Assembly (NCBI GenBank): GCA_024291935.2
Contig: CM044309.1
Location: 97,489,628-97,553,627 of the forward strand
Direction of reading: 5' to 3'
DNA: 64,000 bases
From: Okapia johnstoni
Taxonomy: Eukaryota; Chordata; Mammalia; Artiodactyla; Giraffidae
Both the position numbers and the translations under genes were made by a program. Shown here piece by piece: positions 11,911-24,488 of this stretch (positions within the stretch are counted from its first letter, which is position 1; every line of letters starts with the position of its first letter). Below the pieces are notes generated by a model, which saw nothing but the letters and a program-made list of their open reading frames with translations, did no database searches and was not told where the DNA came from.

Positions 11911-11958
11911 GAGTGTGTGTATGTACGTGTGTGTATGTGTGTGGTGTGTGTGTGTGTG
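11911..11958. repeat. (GT)n microsatellite, interrupted
   Basis: Alternating GT with TATGTAC and GG interruptions over 48 bp. The minus-strand ORF at 11822-12040 reads it as Thr/His repeats and is an artefact. Confidence 0.95.
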
Positions 11959-13842
11959 ACCCTAAGTCCTTTGAGGAGTAGATATCAATAAAAAATAACA
12001 TATGTAAAACATTTATTGGAGGAATGTCTATGAAGCACAAAGAGATGAGAGATCAGAGGCAGGTGGGAAGAACATTCAGACCACAAACTGACTTTGTAAA
12101 GTTTCGTACCATAAATAGGATACCATAATGCTTCTTGTCTTTTACTTGGCCAAGTGTAAAAAATCATGCAACCAGTCCACAGAGATAAATATAAAGCTTC
12201 TCCGGTAAATACATGTATGTAAATAAATAAATGTAAATAAATTAAATCTTGCATATTTTTCTAACCTAATATTCCATGAGAGTAACCCTCTGCCCAACAC
12301 CATAACCCATAGAGTACTTGATATTCTGTGACTATACAAGCACCATCCTTTGTAGACATTTCTTGGTCACTTGTGTAACCATTTCTAGTTATTGGAGTCC
12401 TTCCTTATAGATATTTATACATGTATTCACCACTGAGCTATGACCTTCTGAAAGGCATGGTCCAGTCTAACTCACTTTGTAGACATTCAATCACTGGAGT
12501 TAATTTTTCATATGAAAACAGAAGTAAGAGAGTTGCTTTTTTTTTTTCATTTAGATAGCAATATAAGCAATTTCATGTTAGAAACATGATCTACTATTAA
12601 GACCCTATAAGATCTAAAAGTAAACACATATTTTAGTCTCTAGTTTTTAAGTGCCCACATTTCATCTTCTAAAAGAGTCTGGTAAATATACCTAATCAGA
12701 ACATTCCACTCTCTGATACTCAGCATTTAATCTTCTGAAATTGGTGATAACGCTACTGAAATCTATTTTAACTGTCAGTCTCAGCTTCACAGTTTAACGA
12801 GTTGAAGAGAATGTAAAAGCAAAAGTAGCAATTGGTAATAATTTTCTGAATGAGGGAAAAGTCCTTCAGCAACTCAAGTGTTGTGCATGTAATTATTGTC
12901 TTTAACATGATTTTGAACATGTTTTTTGTAATTTAAGTCAGAGATAAGTACACAGTCTTTTTCTAGATTAATGCAAGTAGGTTGGTAGATGTATTAAGAG
13001 GACTGTCAGTGTTCCATTTGAACTGCTGCCATCTCTTCTGCACTTAATAATCACTGCCTCTTGACTTGCTAATACCTAGACAGCCAAGTACAGCTCATGT
13101 GCTACCTGACATGATTTTGTTTTCAATGCAAGACTAAACAAGATATTAAAATTTTAATGTACTTAAACTTCTTAAAAAGCATTTGATAATGCAAGAGAGG
13201 CAGCACCCGACCTTTGAAAACATCAAAATGAAATATCTGTTGTTCAACTTTCATTTCTTTGTAAACTTAAAACTATGTAAAATAAAGAACAATTAGTCCC
13301 ACGGAGAATTTAAAGTCATAGTTATAAGAATTAGAGTCTGTCAACTCTAATTTTGGGCTTTTTATATACATTTCATATTATTTGCTATATTATAAAAAAA
13401 ACTTGAAGTGCTCTTGAAATCATCTTTAAGTCAATGTGTCATCTTGTCATAAGTAATTACTGACACCTTAAAGAAAATGGTTTATCCCATTCTTTGACCT
13501 TTCCTCTGTGTTTCTTTGGGAAAATTACTCTCTATTAAATCATATGTTTCATGATGAAGAAATCAGTCTATATATTTACTGTTTAACCCTGAATACTAAT
13601 AGTACTTGGCACATTTCTTGTAGGTACTCAATAATTACTCATTTAGTAGATTCAATGAGTTATTATTTTTACACCTAAACTTATTTTAGGCTTGTCTCCT
13701 CATATAACTAATTCTTTGCCACAAATACACTAAATGCATCTTCTGACTTTTTAAAGGTGAATAATCACCCCTATATATGACAGCTGAAAACAAAAATAAT
13801 CGCTTTCTATCTCTAATGCTTTTGTGGGTCTGGAATTTAGAA
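11959..13842. other. 1.9 kb mostly unassigned
   Basis: No gene. A faint L2-like pattern (GAGCTATGACCTTCTGAAAG, GGCATGGTCCAGTCTAACTC) lies at about 12340-12500, and a MIR-tail-like AGTACTTGGCACATTTCTTG with GTACTCAATAATTACTC at about 13605-13640. Both are too eroded to call firmly. Confidence 0.5.
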
Positions 13843-14192
13843 AGAGACTTACTAGGTAACTTAATAACATAGGCCAGGTGGCTTACAAACAACAGAAATT
13901 TATTTTTTACAGTTCTGGAGGTTGGAAGTCCAAGATCAAACCATTGTAGATTAAGTGTCCGGTGAGATCTCACTTCCTAAATGGCTATCTTTTATCTGTA
14001 ACCTCATGTGGCAGACAGAGCAAGCGGTCTCTCTGGGGTCTCTTTCATAGGGTACTATTCATACTCATGAGGTTTCTGTCCTCGTGATCTAATTACCTCC
14101 CTGAAGTCCCACCTCCTAATATTATCACTTCAGGGTTTAGGATTTCAATATATACGTTTAGAGACAACATATGCAGTTAGTCTACTGCACTA
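13843..14192 (-). mobile_element. MST-type (ERVL-MaLR) LTR, antisense
   Basis: Read antisense this is a near-complete MST LTR: GTGGCTTACAAACAACAG, AAATTTATTTTTTACAGTTC, TGGAGGTTGGAAGTCCAAG, CTCTCTGGGGTCTC, CCCACCTCCTAATATTATC and GGATTTCAATATATAC in consensus order. The long AATAAATTTCTG poly(A)-signal region is recognisable on the minus strand near 13905. Length fits a solo LTR; no internal viral region is seen on either side. Confidence 0.9.
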
Positions 14193-14282
14193 GGGTATTA
14201 TGACTAAGAGTTACTCTTCAATGAAATGGTGACTATATCTTGAACTGAAGAGGACCAGAGCAGCTGCGAGCTTGTCAGCATC

Positions 14283-14349
14283 TGTGTGTGTGTGTGCGTG
14301 TGTGTGTGTGTGTGCGTGTGTGTGTCTGTGTGTGTGTCTGTGTGTGTCT
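14283..14349. repeat. (GT)n microsatellite with CT-rich tail
   Basis: About 65 bp of GT repeats with GC and TC interruptions, running into a CT-rich stretch to about 14400. It sits on the 3' side of the neighbouring antisense SINE, an arrangement repeated at several places here. Confidence 0.97.
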
Positions 14350-14403
14350 TCTCTCTCTTTTTCTCTCTGTTTCTGCCTTTGTCCTCTATTCTTCTTTAGT
14401 CTT

Positions 14404-14556
14404 GAAAGTGAAAGTGAAAGTCACTCAGCTGTGTCAGACTCTTTGTGATCCCATGGACTGCATAGTCCATGGAACTCTCCAGGCCAGAATATTGGAGTGG
14501 GTAGCCTTTCCCTTCTCCAGGGGATCTTCCCTACCCAGGGATTGAACCCACAACTC
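14404..14556 (-). mobile_element. BovA-type SINE, 5'-truncated, antisense
   Basis: Starts with the GAAAGTGAAAGTGAAAGTC tail, runs through ATGGACTGCATAGTCCATGG and GGGGATCTTCC, and breaks off at GATTGAACCCACAACTC, before the tRNA-derived head. Confidence 0.95.
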
Positions 14557-14559
14557 TAT

Positions 14560-14870
14560 TATTGTCCCTCCTAGTGGAGCCTTTGGGTTTCTTCACAACA
14601 TGATGGTCTCAGGGCAGTGGCAGCGCTTACCTAGTGGCCTAAGACTTCAAGAAGTAGTATTATAGTAAGCAAGGTGAAAGCTGCATCATTTTTTCATGAT
14701 CAAGCTCAGAACTCATCTAGCTTCAGTTATAGGACACTATATTTATTTTAAAAGTCACAAATATCCAGTCCTACTGCAAGGAAAGATGATGAAGTCCTTG
14801 CTACTCACTGTGAGAAATGTCAAAGAATTTTTACACACATTTTAAAACTACAAAAGAAGATTGAGCTAAG
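14560..14870. mobile_element. Ancient MER/LTR-like relic
   Basis: CACAACATGATGGTCTCAGG, a later CTTCAGTTATAGGACAC region and AATGTCAAAGAATTTTTACA follow the layout of a mammal-wide repeat that ends in GTCAAAGAATTTGTGGCC. Too diverged to name or orient safely. Confidence 0.35.
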
Positions 14871-17800
14871 GTATGTAAAGATATTTTGGCCATAATCAGT
14901 ATCTACTATTCATCTGACAATATATAGCTAATTGAATTTAATGAGGAATGTTCATTCTAATAAAACCTGTGTTCATCTAGAAATGAATAGTCAGTCAAAA
15001 TAATACAAATTAATCCAATGACCCACTGATTGCAAACTTAAAGTATAAACTCAGTAAGTATCTTTGTATGGGATGGGGACAATAGTTTTCTTATTACTGT
15101 TAGCCATGTGTGTGACTAGATACTTTTATATTCAATTTAGGTTTGAATAGTAGTTTCAAATATACATTGAAATAGAATCAGATGGTAATAGAGAAGAAAG
15201 CACTGAAAAAAAGAGCTAGTTATTGCTTTTGTATCTGTGAGGTCCCAGACTTCCCTGCCTTTATATTATTTCCTTATTTGATCATGCTATTTAAAGTAAT
15301 AAAGAACTACTGGTATACCTCAATTCCAATATTGCTATTCCCAATGAATGGAATTACTGGCAAACTTTGATTTCAGTAATCGCATTCTCAATAAAAATGC
15401 AGGCTTGGAAGTTAATTCCAAGGTTAAAGAAGGTTATTTCCAAGTGACTACTTTTCATTTCTCAAATTAATAAAAATTACATGCAGAATTTCTTCTTGTG
15501 CAAACCAATTCCTTCTAGCAATTCTTTTTCTGTTGTTGTTCAAATTCTTAGCCAGCGGTTATGCTGGGATTTTTTTTTTTTAAGATCAAATTGAATAAAT
15601 CAAATAAACAAATAAATAAAGCCTCCTAAAGCTGCCCTGTCCTAAAACTGTCTTGTCTTGAAACCTTCTGACGCAAGCCATCCTTCAAGGGCAGCCTTGA
15701 AAACATACTATAAAAAGTCACTTGCTGTTTAGATTGACACATTCTATCACACAAGCGACCAAGAACAGGAAATAATCATCTCTGAAGTCAACCCCCTAGG
15801 GTTGCTTCTCATATGGGTTGCCAGTACACTAGAAATGATGCATATAGGAGAAGCAAGGACTGCTTTTTTTTTTCTTTAAAATAATAAAAAAGAGAAACAA
15901 ATGGCATGAAAGTAATTTGATATTAAATCAAGATAACAGTATTGTATTAACCCTTCTTGTTGAACCTGTACACGGGCTGAGAAGCAAGTAATTACATGAA
16001 AGAAGTCCTTGCAAACTGAAGACAAGAACAGGAACAATAACTTGTGATAAACCCATTATCTATTTATAATAACATCATAGGGTGAAATGGTGGAGTTGGC
16101 ATCTTAGCTTTCATGTGAAAGTTTTTAATGATGTTGATAGGAGTAAAATCACAAAAAAACCCAAAAATGGTATTTCCTTATTTCTGAAATTTTATAGAAG
16201 CACTCATACTCCCAATGGCACTGATTCCATTAAATATTTGCTAATGTTTTTCTCAAGGATTATCTAAAGATAGCTAAAGATATTATCTGAAGATATACCA
16301 GTGAAGGCATTTAAGATAGATATAGATATATAGATACAGTATTATAGATATATTTATATATCAATATATAAATCAATAATTAGAATTACAAACAGCTCAA
16401 TAAAATATGATTATTTAGCATTATTTAGGAAGAACAAACCTGGGGCCTGGAGACTGCTGTTCAGCATATTGTTTTGGTATTGTGGAGAAAACCTTAATCT
16501 CTCTTAGAAGACAAGATGAAATTGCTACATATGTGTTTTCAAGAACAGGAAATTGGAGTTTTATGGTGTACCCAACAGAAGTAGGCAATTCTGAGTCATA
16601 CTTTATATGTTGGTTTTTTTCAAGAAATTAGGAAAACAAAAGTCCTCAGACCTGGCCCCAGATAGTTACCAGTGCTTTTCTTAGTGTGAAGGAAATAATT
16701 AGTAGCAGCCCTGTAACACATTTGCTCTGTATTTAGAACCGGACAATTAGAAGGAATAAAGGACCACAAGTAAATCTTCTTATAAACTAACATGCTAATG
16801 TGTTGACAACCCTCCTTTCTTACAGACCTTCTAATGGAAGCATCAATATTAGTTACTAGTGAAAAAGAAACAGAGTTGCTATCTATGAAATAGTTTTAGC
16901 AAGATTTAGCAGATATGATTACATACTTAATTTGTAAACAAATCAGGAATTTATGGTTGGTTGGAGAACAGGAGCTAGTTATGTAACCTGGGCAATTAAT
17001 GAGTTATATAAGAGGAATGTTCCAAAATCTAAAGACCTTCCTCCATAAGACCAATGTCTCTGCATATATCAGTACATGCTGCTCAAAAAGAAATGTGTCT
17101 CTTAAATCTGAAAGCAATATATGTGTGAATCTGGGATTTATTTATTTATTTTTAAGAAGTGCATTTACTAGCCTAAGACTTCTCGAAGAAAACAATATTT
17201 CTGCTGACCCAAGTTATTGTGTCTTTTGAATTATTAGTAAACCTTAGTATGACCCATGACTCCTTTGAACCCAATTTACAAATAAACCACTTGTCAATAA
17301 TGCACAGAGAGATTAACATTTATCCAGCAATGTGACTCTTGAACTAAGTCTACTGCATACGGTGTTGACATTAGCAGACAAAGGTAGGAAAAGAATCTGC
17401 ATCAGTTGTTGAGTGAACAAACTGTGAAACCTGACTTCAATGCAGAATACAACTCTTATTTTAAAAATTAACCTAAAATTACAGTTGATATGTTGACATA
17501 ATATTAATTTATGTTGAAATATTGTTTTATAAAACTTTCAGCAATACAATTAATCTTTCTTCTCGCAATAGTTAAACTACTTTAATGAAACATTAAGATT
17601 CGGAAGGGACCTACTTTAGCCAAAACAGAAGTAGGTCAAGATAAGAGAAGCAATTGATTCAGCACCTCTAGCATAAAATTGTGTTGTCTTCAGATCAATA
17701 TTAAAAACATATTTGCATTTTGTCTTTTGGTCCTTATTCTTTCAGACACAAAAATACTTACTGAAGATAAAATAAACTATTCAATGGAAGCTTTAGGTGA

Positions 17801-18155
17801 TCCATACAAGATATACTACTATTATGTTTTTTCTTTGTAGAGCATGTTTCACGATTATAATCCATTTTCTCCCAAATTTTATAATCTTTGGCACAGAATC
17901 ATACTGGTAATTGAATCTAAAAAAAAAACCAAAGTAATTTAATCTGCTTAAGATAAAAATTAAAGAAACATTTTCCCTGCTTTTTTGACATTGTAATCTA
18001 TTTATTGAATCCTTAAAGCTAGATTGCTTTAAATCCTTAAAACCCTGTTCAAGGCTTTGAGGATACAGCTATAAAAGAGTTAGGCACTGGATCTCCCACT
18101 TGTGGTCCAATGGAGATATATAATAAAAATAAAAACTGATACAGGAGAAAAACTA
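14871..18155. other. 3.3 kb without recognised element
   Basis: AT-rich and unassigned. Contains poly-T near 15570, an AATAAATCAAATAAAC-type A-rich run near 15590-15620, and an impure GATA/TATA tract at about 16310-16380. ORFs of 61-76 codons (15182, 16082, 16999) show no recognisable domain. Confidence 0.6.
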
Positions 18156-18158
18156 AAA

Positions 18159-18160
<2 letters not shown>

Positions 18161-18190
<30 letters not shown>

Positions 18191-18232
18191 TTGTGTATGT
18201 GTGTGATTATATTGTGTGTGTGTTCAGTCATG
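18161..18232. repeat. (AT)n(GT)n microsatellite, left arm
   Basis: ATATATATAT followed by GT repeats with a GATTATATT break. It abuts the 3' end of an antisense SINE, and is the approximate reverse complement of the AC/AT tract on the far side of that SINE. Confidence 0.95.
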
Positions 18233-18433
18233 TAGCCATGTCCAATTCTTTGCGACCTTATGGACTGGAGCCTGCCAGGCTCCTCTGTCCATAGGATTTC
18301 CCAGGCAAGAATACTAGAGTGGGTTGCCATTTCTTTCTCCAGGAGATCTTCCCCACCCAGGGATCAAACCTGTATCTCTGGTATCTCCTGCATTGGCAGG
18401 TGGATTCTCCATCACTGAGCCACTTGGGAAGCC
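18222..18433 (-). mobile_element. BovA-type SINE between microsatellites, antisense
   Basis: Complete antisense SINE from GTTCAGTCATGTAGCCATG to GAGCCACTTGGGAAGCC. The left flank is AT/GT repeat and the right flank AC/AT repeat. No clean target-site duplication can be read because both flanks are simple repeat. Confidence 0.95.
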
Positions 18434-18474
18434 TGTATACACACACACACACATATAGATATATATATATATAA
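18434..18474. repeat. (AC)n(AT)n microsatellite, right arm
   Basis: GTATACACACACACACACAC running into ATATAGATATATATATAT. Mirrors the left arm at 18161-18232. Confidence 0.95.
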
Positions 18475-19723
18475 CAGGTAATATAATTAGGTGGTATAAA
18501 AGAAAAGAAAAATGCATATCTATGAAACAGTCTGAAGTAGACATTCCATGTGCTTTATTTAATCTTTTTAGGGAAAATACTAAAAAATTTAAGAAAATGT
18601 TAAATAGTTAAGATTTAAAATATGAGTAGGAGGCATATTTATTTTTATTCAAATTTGAGTTGCTTTCTCTGTATGTAGATATTAACAATGTAGCAGCTTA
18701 AGAAATCACTCAAAAATGTATCCAAAGGATTTGAATAAAACATATTTGTGAGAAGCCTCAAATAGATTATACTCACTGTTTAATTTTCATTTGTCTATGG
18801 TAGGGACTATATCTTACTCATTTTTTTTTCTCTCTGATATTAGCTTAGTGTGAATTCTTAATATGGAATCATAGAGGGCATTTCTAACAATAGAAGTAAT
18901 CTTACTCTAATAAAATTTTTGCATACTATTTTAAATATAGCTGATATTTTTCTGCCTTAGACGAGTATAGTAGCATAAGCTACTTCACTGTATGAGAAAG
19001 TTAAGCAGATTTAAAAATCATATTAACCCTTTTGAGTATGCTCCTTTAATAATCCACGGTTCAGCACAGTCATCCACATCCCAAGAAGAATAAAAATAAT
19101 TTAGTCAGTAAGGACTGCACTCCCTAGTAGAAAAACTGTTTAAATAATAGCTCTCTCTACCCTGCAAAACAGAAGGCCAGGATTCTTGAGGTAAAATTGG
19201 CCTGCTCCTCACTTAAAAATCTCTTCTATTGGTATACATCGGTTTCAACATCTAAATCTGAATTTTGGTAACCCAGAAAATATTTACACACTTTAACAAA
19301 AATGTACACAAAAATAGTTGCAAACAGTACCTAATTCTGCTCTCTATGTTTAAATTTGGTTATGATACATTGAAGAAAAATTAATAATTTTTAATATTTT
19401 TGAATTAATTAAAAACAAAGCCCAATCAGTAAAAAAAATTAATGCATGAGATTTCACTACCTTTTCCCCTCTGTCTTCTAAAAAAGGACTCTGTGATTGC
19501 TTATGAGATTTGTGTTATTCGGTTTGTAATTGATGTAATGTATTCTGTTGTTGATGGTGAAGAAGAAAGTGAGAATAAATTTAGACAAGATAATTTACAT
19601 AAAAAAAGAGATTGAGATGCTACAGATAGAAATGTTATCAAGGGCTAAGAAGACAGAGAGTAGAGTTAGGGGAATCTATATGACAAAAATGGGTCTTTGG
19701 GAATGATTAACAGTTGATGTGAC
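18475..19723. other. 1.2 kb, mostly unassigned
   Basis: AT-rich. A weak L2-like pattern, GTAGGGACTATATCTTACTC, lies at about 18800-18822. No ORF of note. Confidence 0.5.
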
Positions 19724-20112
19724 TGTTGTTCAGTTGCTAGGTTGTGTTCAAATCTGTCACCCCATGGACTGAAGCACGCCAGGCTTCCCTGTCTTTCACC
19801 ATCTCCTGGAGTTTGCTCAAACTCATGTCCATTGAGTCAGTGATGTCATCCAACCATCTCATCCTCGGTCATCCCTTTCTCCTCCTGCCTTCAATCTTTC
19901 CCAGCATCAGGGTCTTTCCCAACGAGTCTGCTCTTCACATCAGTGGCCAAAATACTGGAGCTTCAGCTTCAGCATCAGTCCTTCCAATGAGTATTCAGGG
20001 TTGATTTCCTCTAGGATTAACTGATTTGATAACCTTGCAGTCCAGGTTACTTTCAAGAGTCTTCTCCAGCACCACAGTTTGAAGCCATCAATTCTTAGGC
20101 ACTCAGTCTTTT
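19724..20112 (-). mobile_element. BovB LINE 3' end, antisense
   Basis: About 390 bp of BovB read antisense from its terminal TTGTTCAGTTGCTAGG through CATCTCATCCTCGG, CCTTCAATCTTTCCCAGCAT and CTTCTCCAGCACCACAGTTT to the GCACTCAGTC region. It carries only the last third of the C-terminal coding region and the 3' UTR, with no catalytic motif. Confidence 0.95.
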
Positions 20113-20127
20113 CATTTAAGTAACTAC

Positions 20128-20190
20128 ACTCCACTGGGTCACAGAGAGTTGGACACAACTGAGCAACTAACACTTCACTTCATTTCACTT
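20128..20190 (+). mobile_element. SINE 3' stub, sense
   Basis: Only the last ~60 bp of a BovA/BOV-A2-type SINE: ACTGGGTCACAGAGAGTTGG, ACACAACTGAGCAAC, then CACTTCACTT repeats. It lies in the opposite direction to the BovB end immediately before it. Confidence 0.85.
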
Positions 20191-23100
20191 TGGTCTTGAA
20201 GTCCCTAGCCAGCCTGTCTTCTTTTCCTAACCTTTCAGAGTCCCTTTATGTTCATTTTATTATACAATATTCAGGGATTTTACTTTTAATTAATAGTAGA
20301 AATAGGAAAAAAATATGTCTACGTCATATTTCTTATATAGAATTCAGAGGTTTCTTTTTCAATTTCTTCTTAAACATTTCTGCTTTCAAATCTCACTATT
20401 CACATTATAGGTAAAAAGGCACTTCTCTTTCCCCCTACTGGGCTGGTGTCAGTAGAGGCATAGCAGAGAGCAGTAAACAGGAGCTCTTTCCTTTTCTAAC
20501 CAGAGTTGTATCAAAGTAGGCCTTCTGGAGAGTTTGAACTCCCTGGTCAGCACAATGGTCATGAGAAATGCCTTACCTAAGTTATCAATAAAGGCTAATG
20601 GGGAAACTGAACTTCCATCCCCATGGGTCAGTTATTGTCAGCTAAATTGTTATGAGTTATACGTAATTTATAAGTAAAGAGAAACAGTTTCCTTTGATAT
20701 CAAGAAATAAAACATTAAACATCAACAGTATTCTAAACACAAACCACAATAATCCCTCACCAATTTATTTGGTTCTGTGTCATTGGTTCTCACCTCACTG
20801 CTCTTGGGTGAGCAGTCTCATGAACCTGCCTGCTTCTAGATTAGCATTCTGAATTTCCTGACTCAGTCCACATGGATAACCTCAACTCAAAGTTGGTGAA
20901 GTGTTGTCCTCTGGAGGCTGGAGCCAAAGGCACCTGGCACAGACCTTTCCCATACAGTTATGCAACACTCCATCTTTATTGACAATAAAGTTCCCTGGCC
21001 TGAGCTGATGGCAGGAGCCTTCAGGGAAGAATCAGAGCAAAACAAAACAAAACAAAAATATATCTGTTGAGGACAGAACATTTAATATTGAAGATTAGAT
21101 GCCCATGTCCATGATGTGCTCATACAAAGTTGGTTATTTTTTTTAGCTAATGCGATAAAGCAATCAAAAAATAAACCAGAATTGTTATTGTTCCTCCAGA
21201 ATTCTGTCTTGAGTGCCACATCTTTCTTACGCATGCTTGTACTGACAACCAGCAGACAACGGTGGCAGCAAATCCCAGGGTTCTCTAGTGTTTGAATATA
21301 TTAGAATAGCCTATTCTTAATATATCAGAATTTCAAGGAAACATTTGTAGCACATGCTGAGATACAGCAGTGAATAAAGGGCCACGGGATCTTTTGAGAG
21401 TTATCTTTCTATTTTGCAGAGACCATTAAACTGTCCTTTCTCCCATTATCCAAACAAAGGAAACAACAATCAAAATCACCTTCTGAGCTCCCAAAGCCAG
21501 TGACTGACTACATATTCTTTCCTTACTCTGACACACAGGAGCCTGTCAACTCATTTTGCTGGTCATAATCTGTAAACTGGTTTTACAATTCTGCAGAAGT
21601 GATCAATTTTCAGAAGTGATAAGGAAATAATGGTTTCTATTGGAATACTGAATATCTTTTTAGCATATCACAACTAAAATGTATGTTAGCATGATTTTAT
21701 ATATGTATGCATGCTTATAGATATACACACTCATTTACTTATTTTTTTTGTGGACAGATGTCTTTAGTTAAAAATCATACTTTTTCTTTAATTAACGTGG
21801 TCTTTTGGTAAATTCTCCTCTGTAGGAACTCAGCCAAGATATTCTGCAAGAAGAGCCAGTTTCCAAGATGTCTTTAATTTGATAAAATATAAGTCTCTAA
21901 TTTAATGTCTTTGAGATAGCCCCTCCAGATGAACACAATGGATTAATAATAATCAATTCAAATTAATGCTATTCTTATTAAATTATAGAATAGCTCATAA
22001 GATTGTATAGATATGAGCAGACTCTAGTAGAGGAATCACAGTTTATTGTATTTCAATAGTTGATTTTGTGGTTTGAAACAATTAATTTTAAAAGCATCTT
22101 CGTGATAAAAATAATGTACTATTCTGTCTTAAGCATACGAATGTATTGGTAAACATCTATGGAGATTATAAATTGATGGGGAAAAGGTAAGCCAAAAAAT
22201 ACTTTCTTATTTAAAATATAGCTGGAAATCAAAACAGTCAGAATATTTGGAAGAGATTTCTTAAAAATTCTCCCAGTTGTTACAAATATTCTGACCTCAA
22301 AGCCAGAAAGTTATGGATAGAAATGTGGCTGATAAGTGTGGGTAAGCAAAGGTCCCATAATTGCCTCTGTGCTATCCAGCATACTGTCATCTATAATACA
22401 GGGCAAGCAGAAGTGAATATAGTCTTTATGTAGACACACACAGTGTCGGAGCCTAACCCAATCCAATTAAATTCTGAAACTTAGGGCTATGCAGATAGTA
22501 CAGAGATTGTCATAGATTCATTTAAGGGAGAGCATTAGAATAGACCGTTGGACCAGATGACAGCATACATATTTAAGACGAGTTCAGAGAAAGTTAAAGA
22601 CAATGCTTAAATAAATAATTTGCATTTTTAGTAGAGATGGAACGTATTTTGATAGTCCTAGCAATTTGTTTGAACAATCTTAATGAACTCCTTCCTGCAG
22701 TTTTAAGAGTCCTTTACATTTTTAATCTCATAGATTCAAATTTTGAGGTATTTTCAACATTTGTCTGGTCCCAGGTCACAATGGGTAGGATCCATTTTTC
22801 CACTGAAGATTCTAGGAGTTAGAGTAATTTGAGGTTGCACATAGTCTTACCAGTGGCCAAAATTAGGGATAAAATAAAAGGAAACTAAAGAAATATAGTT
22901 CCTAGAGATTGATGACATATTTCACTTTATTGGTCTGAAAGAAAGGCAAAAAGTTTCTTTCTCACTCATGTAAACCTCCACTGAGAGTTGGCTTCATCTT
23001 TTTCTCCACTTTGACTTTACCTGGGGGCTTCAACTGACTGAAAATATGTATATGAAATTTTGGAAGAGTGAAAAAAAAGAAAACCATCAAAATATGCCCT

Positions 23101-23884
23101 GGATCTAAAGGTTTCTTTTTTGAAGGAAAACAAATCACTTCCACACAAACTTCACTGGATAAAACAAGTTCAGTGACAAGCAGAAGTCCAATGGGATGAA
23201 GGTTAAATATGAATAAGTATTTATATCTTATTCTTATATTAAATTGACATAAATGTGACCACAAACATAAGTTTCACATAGAAGGAAGCTGCGCTACAAT
23301 TCTATCTCAAGAGCCCAAACAACTTTGAACTCTTATCCAGTAACCTTATGTTCACCACTACTGCTTGGCTTAGAGACACTTTAGATTTGGAAGTTGAAGG
23401 GAGGGTGAACAACAATAGTCTGGTTGCCATATTCCAAGATTAGCTATTGAAAAATGAATTTTTTTTCCTGGTGAAGTATTTTTAAAGGGAATAATAATTA
23501 TTAAGACCCTTTTAAACAAGATGATATTTACATGGACATCATTCATTCAAAAATAATAAGCCATGCACTTGCTGGTTACATGTTAAGAGAGCTTTTCTAA
23601 AAATATTTTCTATAGCATTCTCTCTAAATTTTTAGGAATTAATGCTAATCATTACTAAGAAATATGTGTGTTGAAAGAATGCATTTTATTATATTTTAGG
23701 GTGTTAAAAAAGACACAGAAAAAGTAAATGGCAATAATATACATTTGATTTTTAAGATGTTAGAAAATAAAATCAAAACATGGTACTTTATATTAAGTTC
23801 TTTATTCTGCTTTGATCTAGAATTTTTATGTACATAGCAACAGTAGAATTATCTTGGCTTAATGCTTATTTAGTATCTACTAGA
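20191..23884. other. 3.7 kb without recognised element
   Basis: No gene or repeat assigned. The stretch at about 20750-21060 is less AT-rich (CTGCTCTTGGGTGAGCAG, GGAGGCTGGAGCCAAAGG) and ends in an AAAACAAAACAAAAC run. Another mixed-composition patch lies at about 22330-22570. ORFs of 61-100 codons (20887, 22637, 22962) have no known domain. Confidence 0.55.
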
Positions 23885-23975
23885 ATTATATCCTGGTGGG
23901 CTGCTGTCTATGGGATCCAACAGAGTCAGACACAACTGAAGCAACTTAGCAGCAGCAGCAGCAGCAGGATTATAT
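23885..23975 (+). mobile_element. BOV-A2 3' stub with 7-bp duplication
   Basis: The last ~77 bp of BOV-A2 (23892-23968): CCTGGTGGGCTGCTGTCTAT to GCAACTTAGC and the (GCA)n tail. ATTATAT at 23885-23891 and again at 23969-23975 marks a genuine, extremely 5'-truncated insertion. Confidence 0.9.
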
Positions 23976-24488
23976 TTTAGAGCAAATACTAGAGTAATAA
24001 TAATAAAAAATCACAATTGAAATGCTCTCAAAGCCTTCTCTAAAATTTTACTTGTGAATGAAGGGTTAAGAAACAGATTTCAAAATAATTGTACTGATAT
24101 TGCTTTTATATTGTAAATGACTAATACATGTGGTAAAGTTTTTAAAATGATGGCTGATGAAATGTTTGAACTATTAAAACCCTGCAAGTCTTATATGCCT
24201 CCCACCAGTGAAATTTAATGACAATTTGTCTGTTGAATTAGCGTGTTCAGTGAACAAATCTGAAATGCAACAATTATGCAAAAGCAATATGGGACATACA
24301 CTGACATTTTCATAAACAAGTTCCTACTGTGACAAAAATTTTTATTATTATTTTTGATGTTTCAGAGTCAATCAACCTGGAACACTCAATTTTGTAAGGT
24401 TAAGTTTTGCATGACTTCCTTTCTCATAGTTGTACCAACCTGACTCTACAATAGTAATATGGGAACTGCTTATGCCTTGAAGCTTGTT
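23976..24488. other. 0.5 kb without recognised element
   Basis: AT-rich sequence between the BOV-A2 stub and the L1. Nothing recognised. Confidence 0.6.

Noticed and set aside
13843..14192. Complete endogenous retrovirus at the MST LTR
   Set aside because: No internal region or second LTR within reach; it is a solo LTR.
19724..20190. Twin-priming inversion of a single BovB
   Set aside because: The antisense part already contains the BovB 3' terminus, so a second 3' tail must belong to another insertion.
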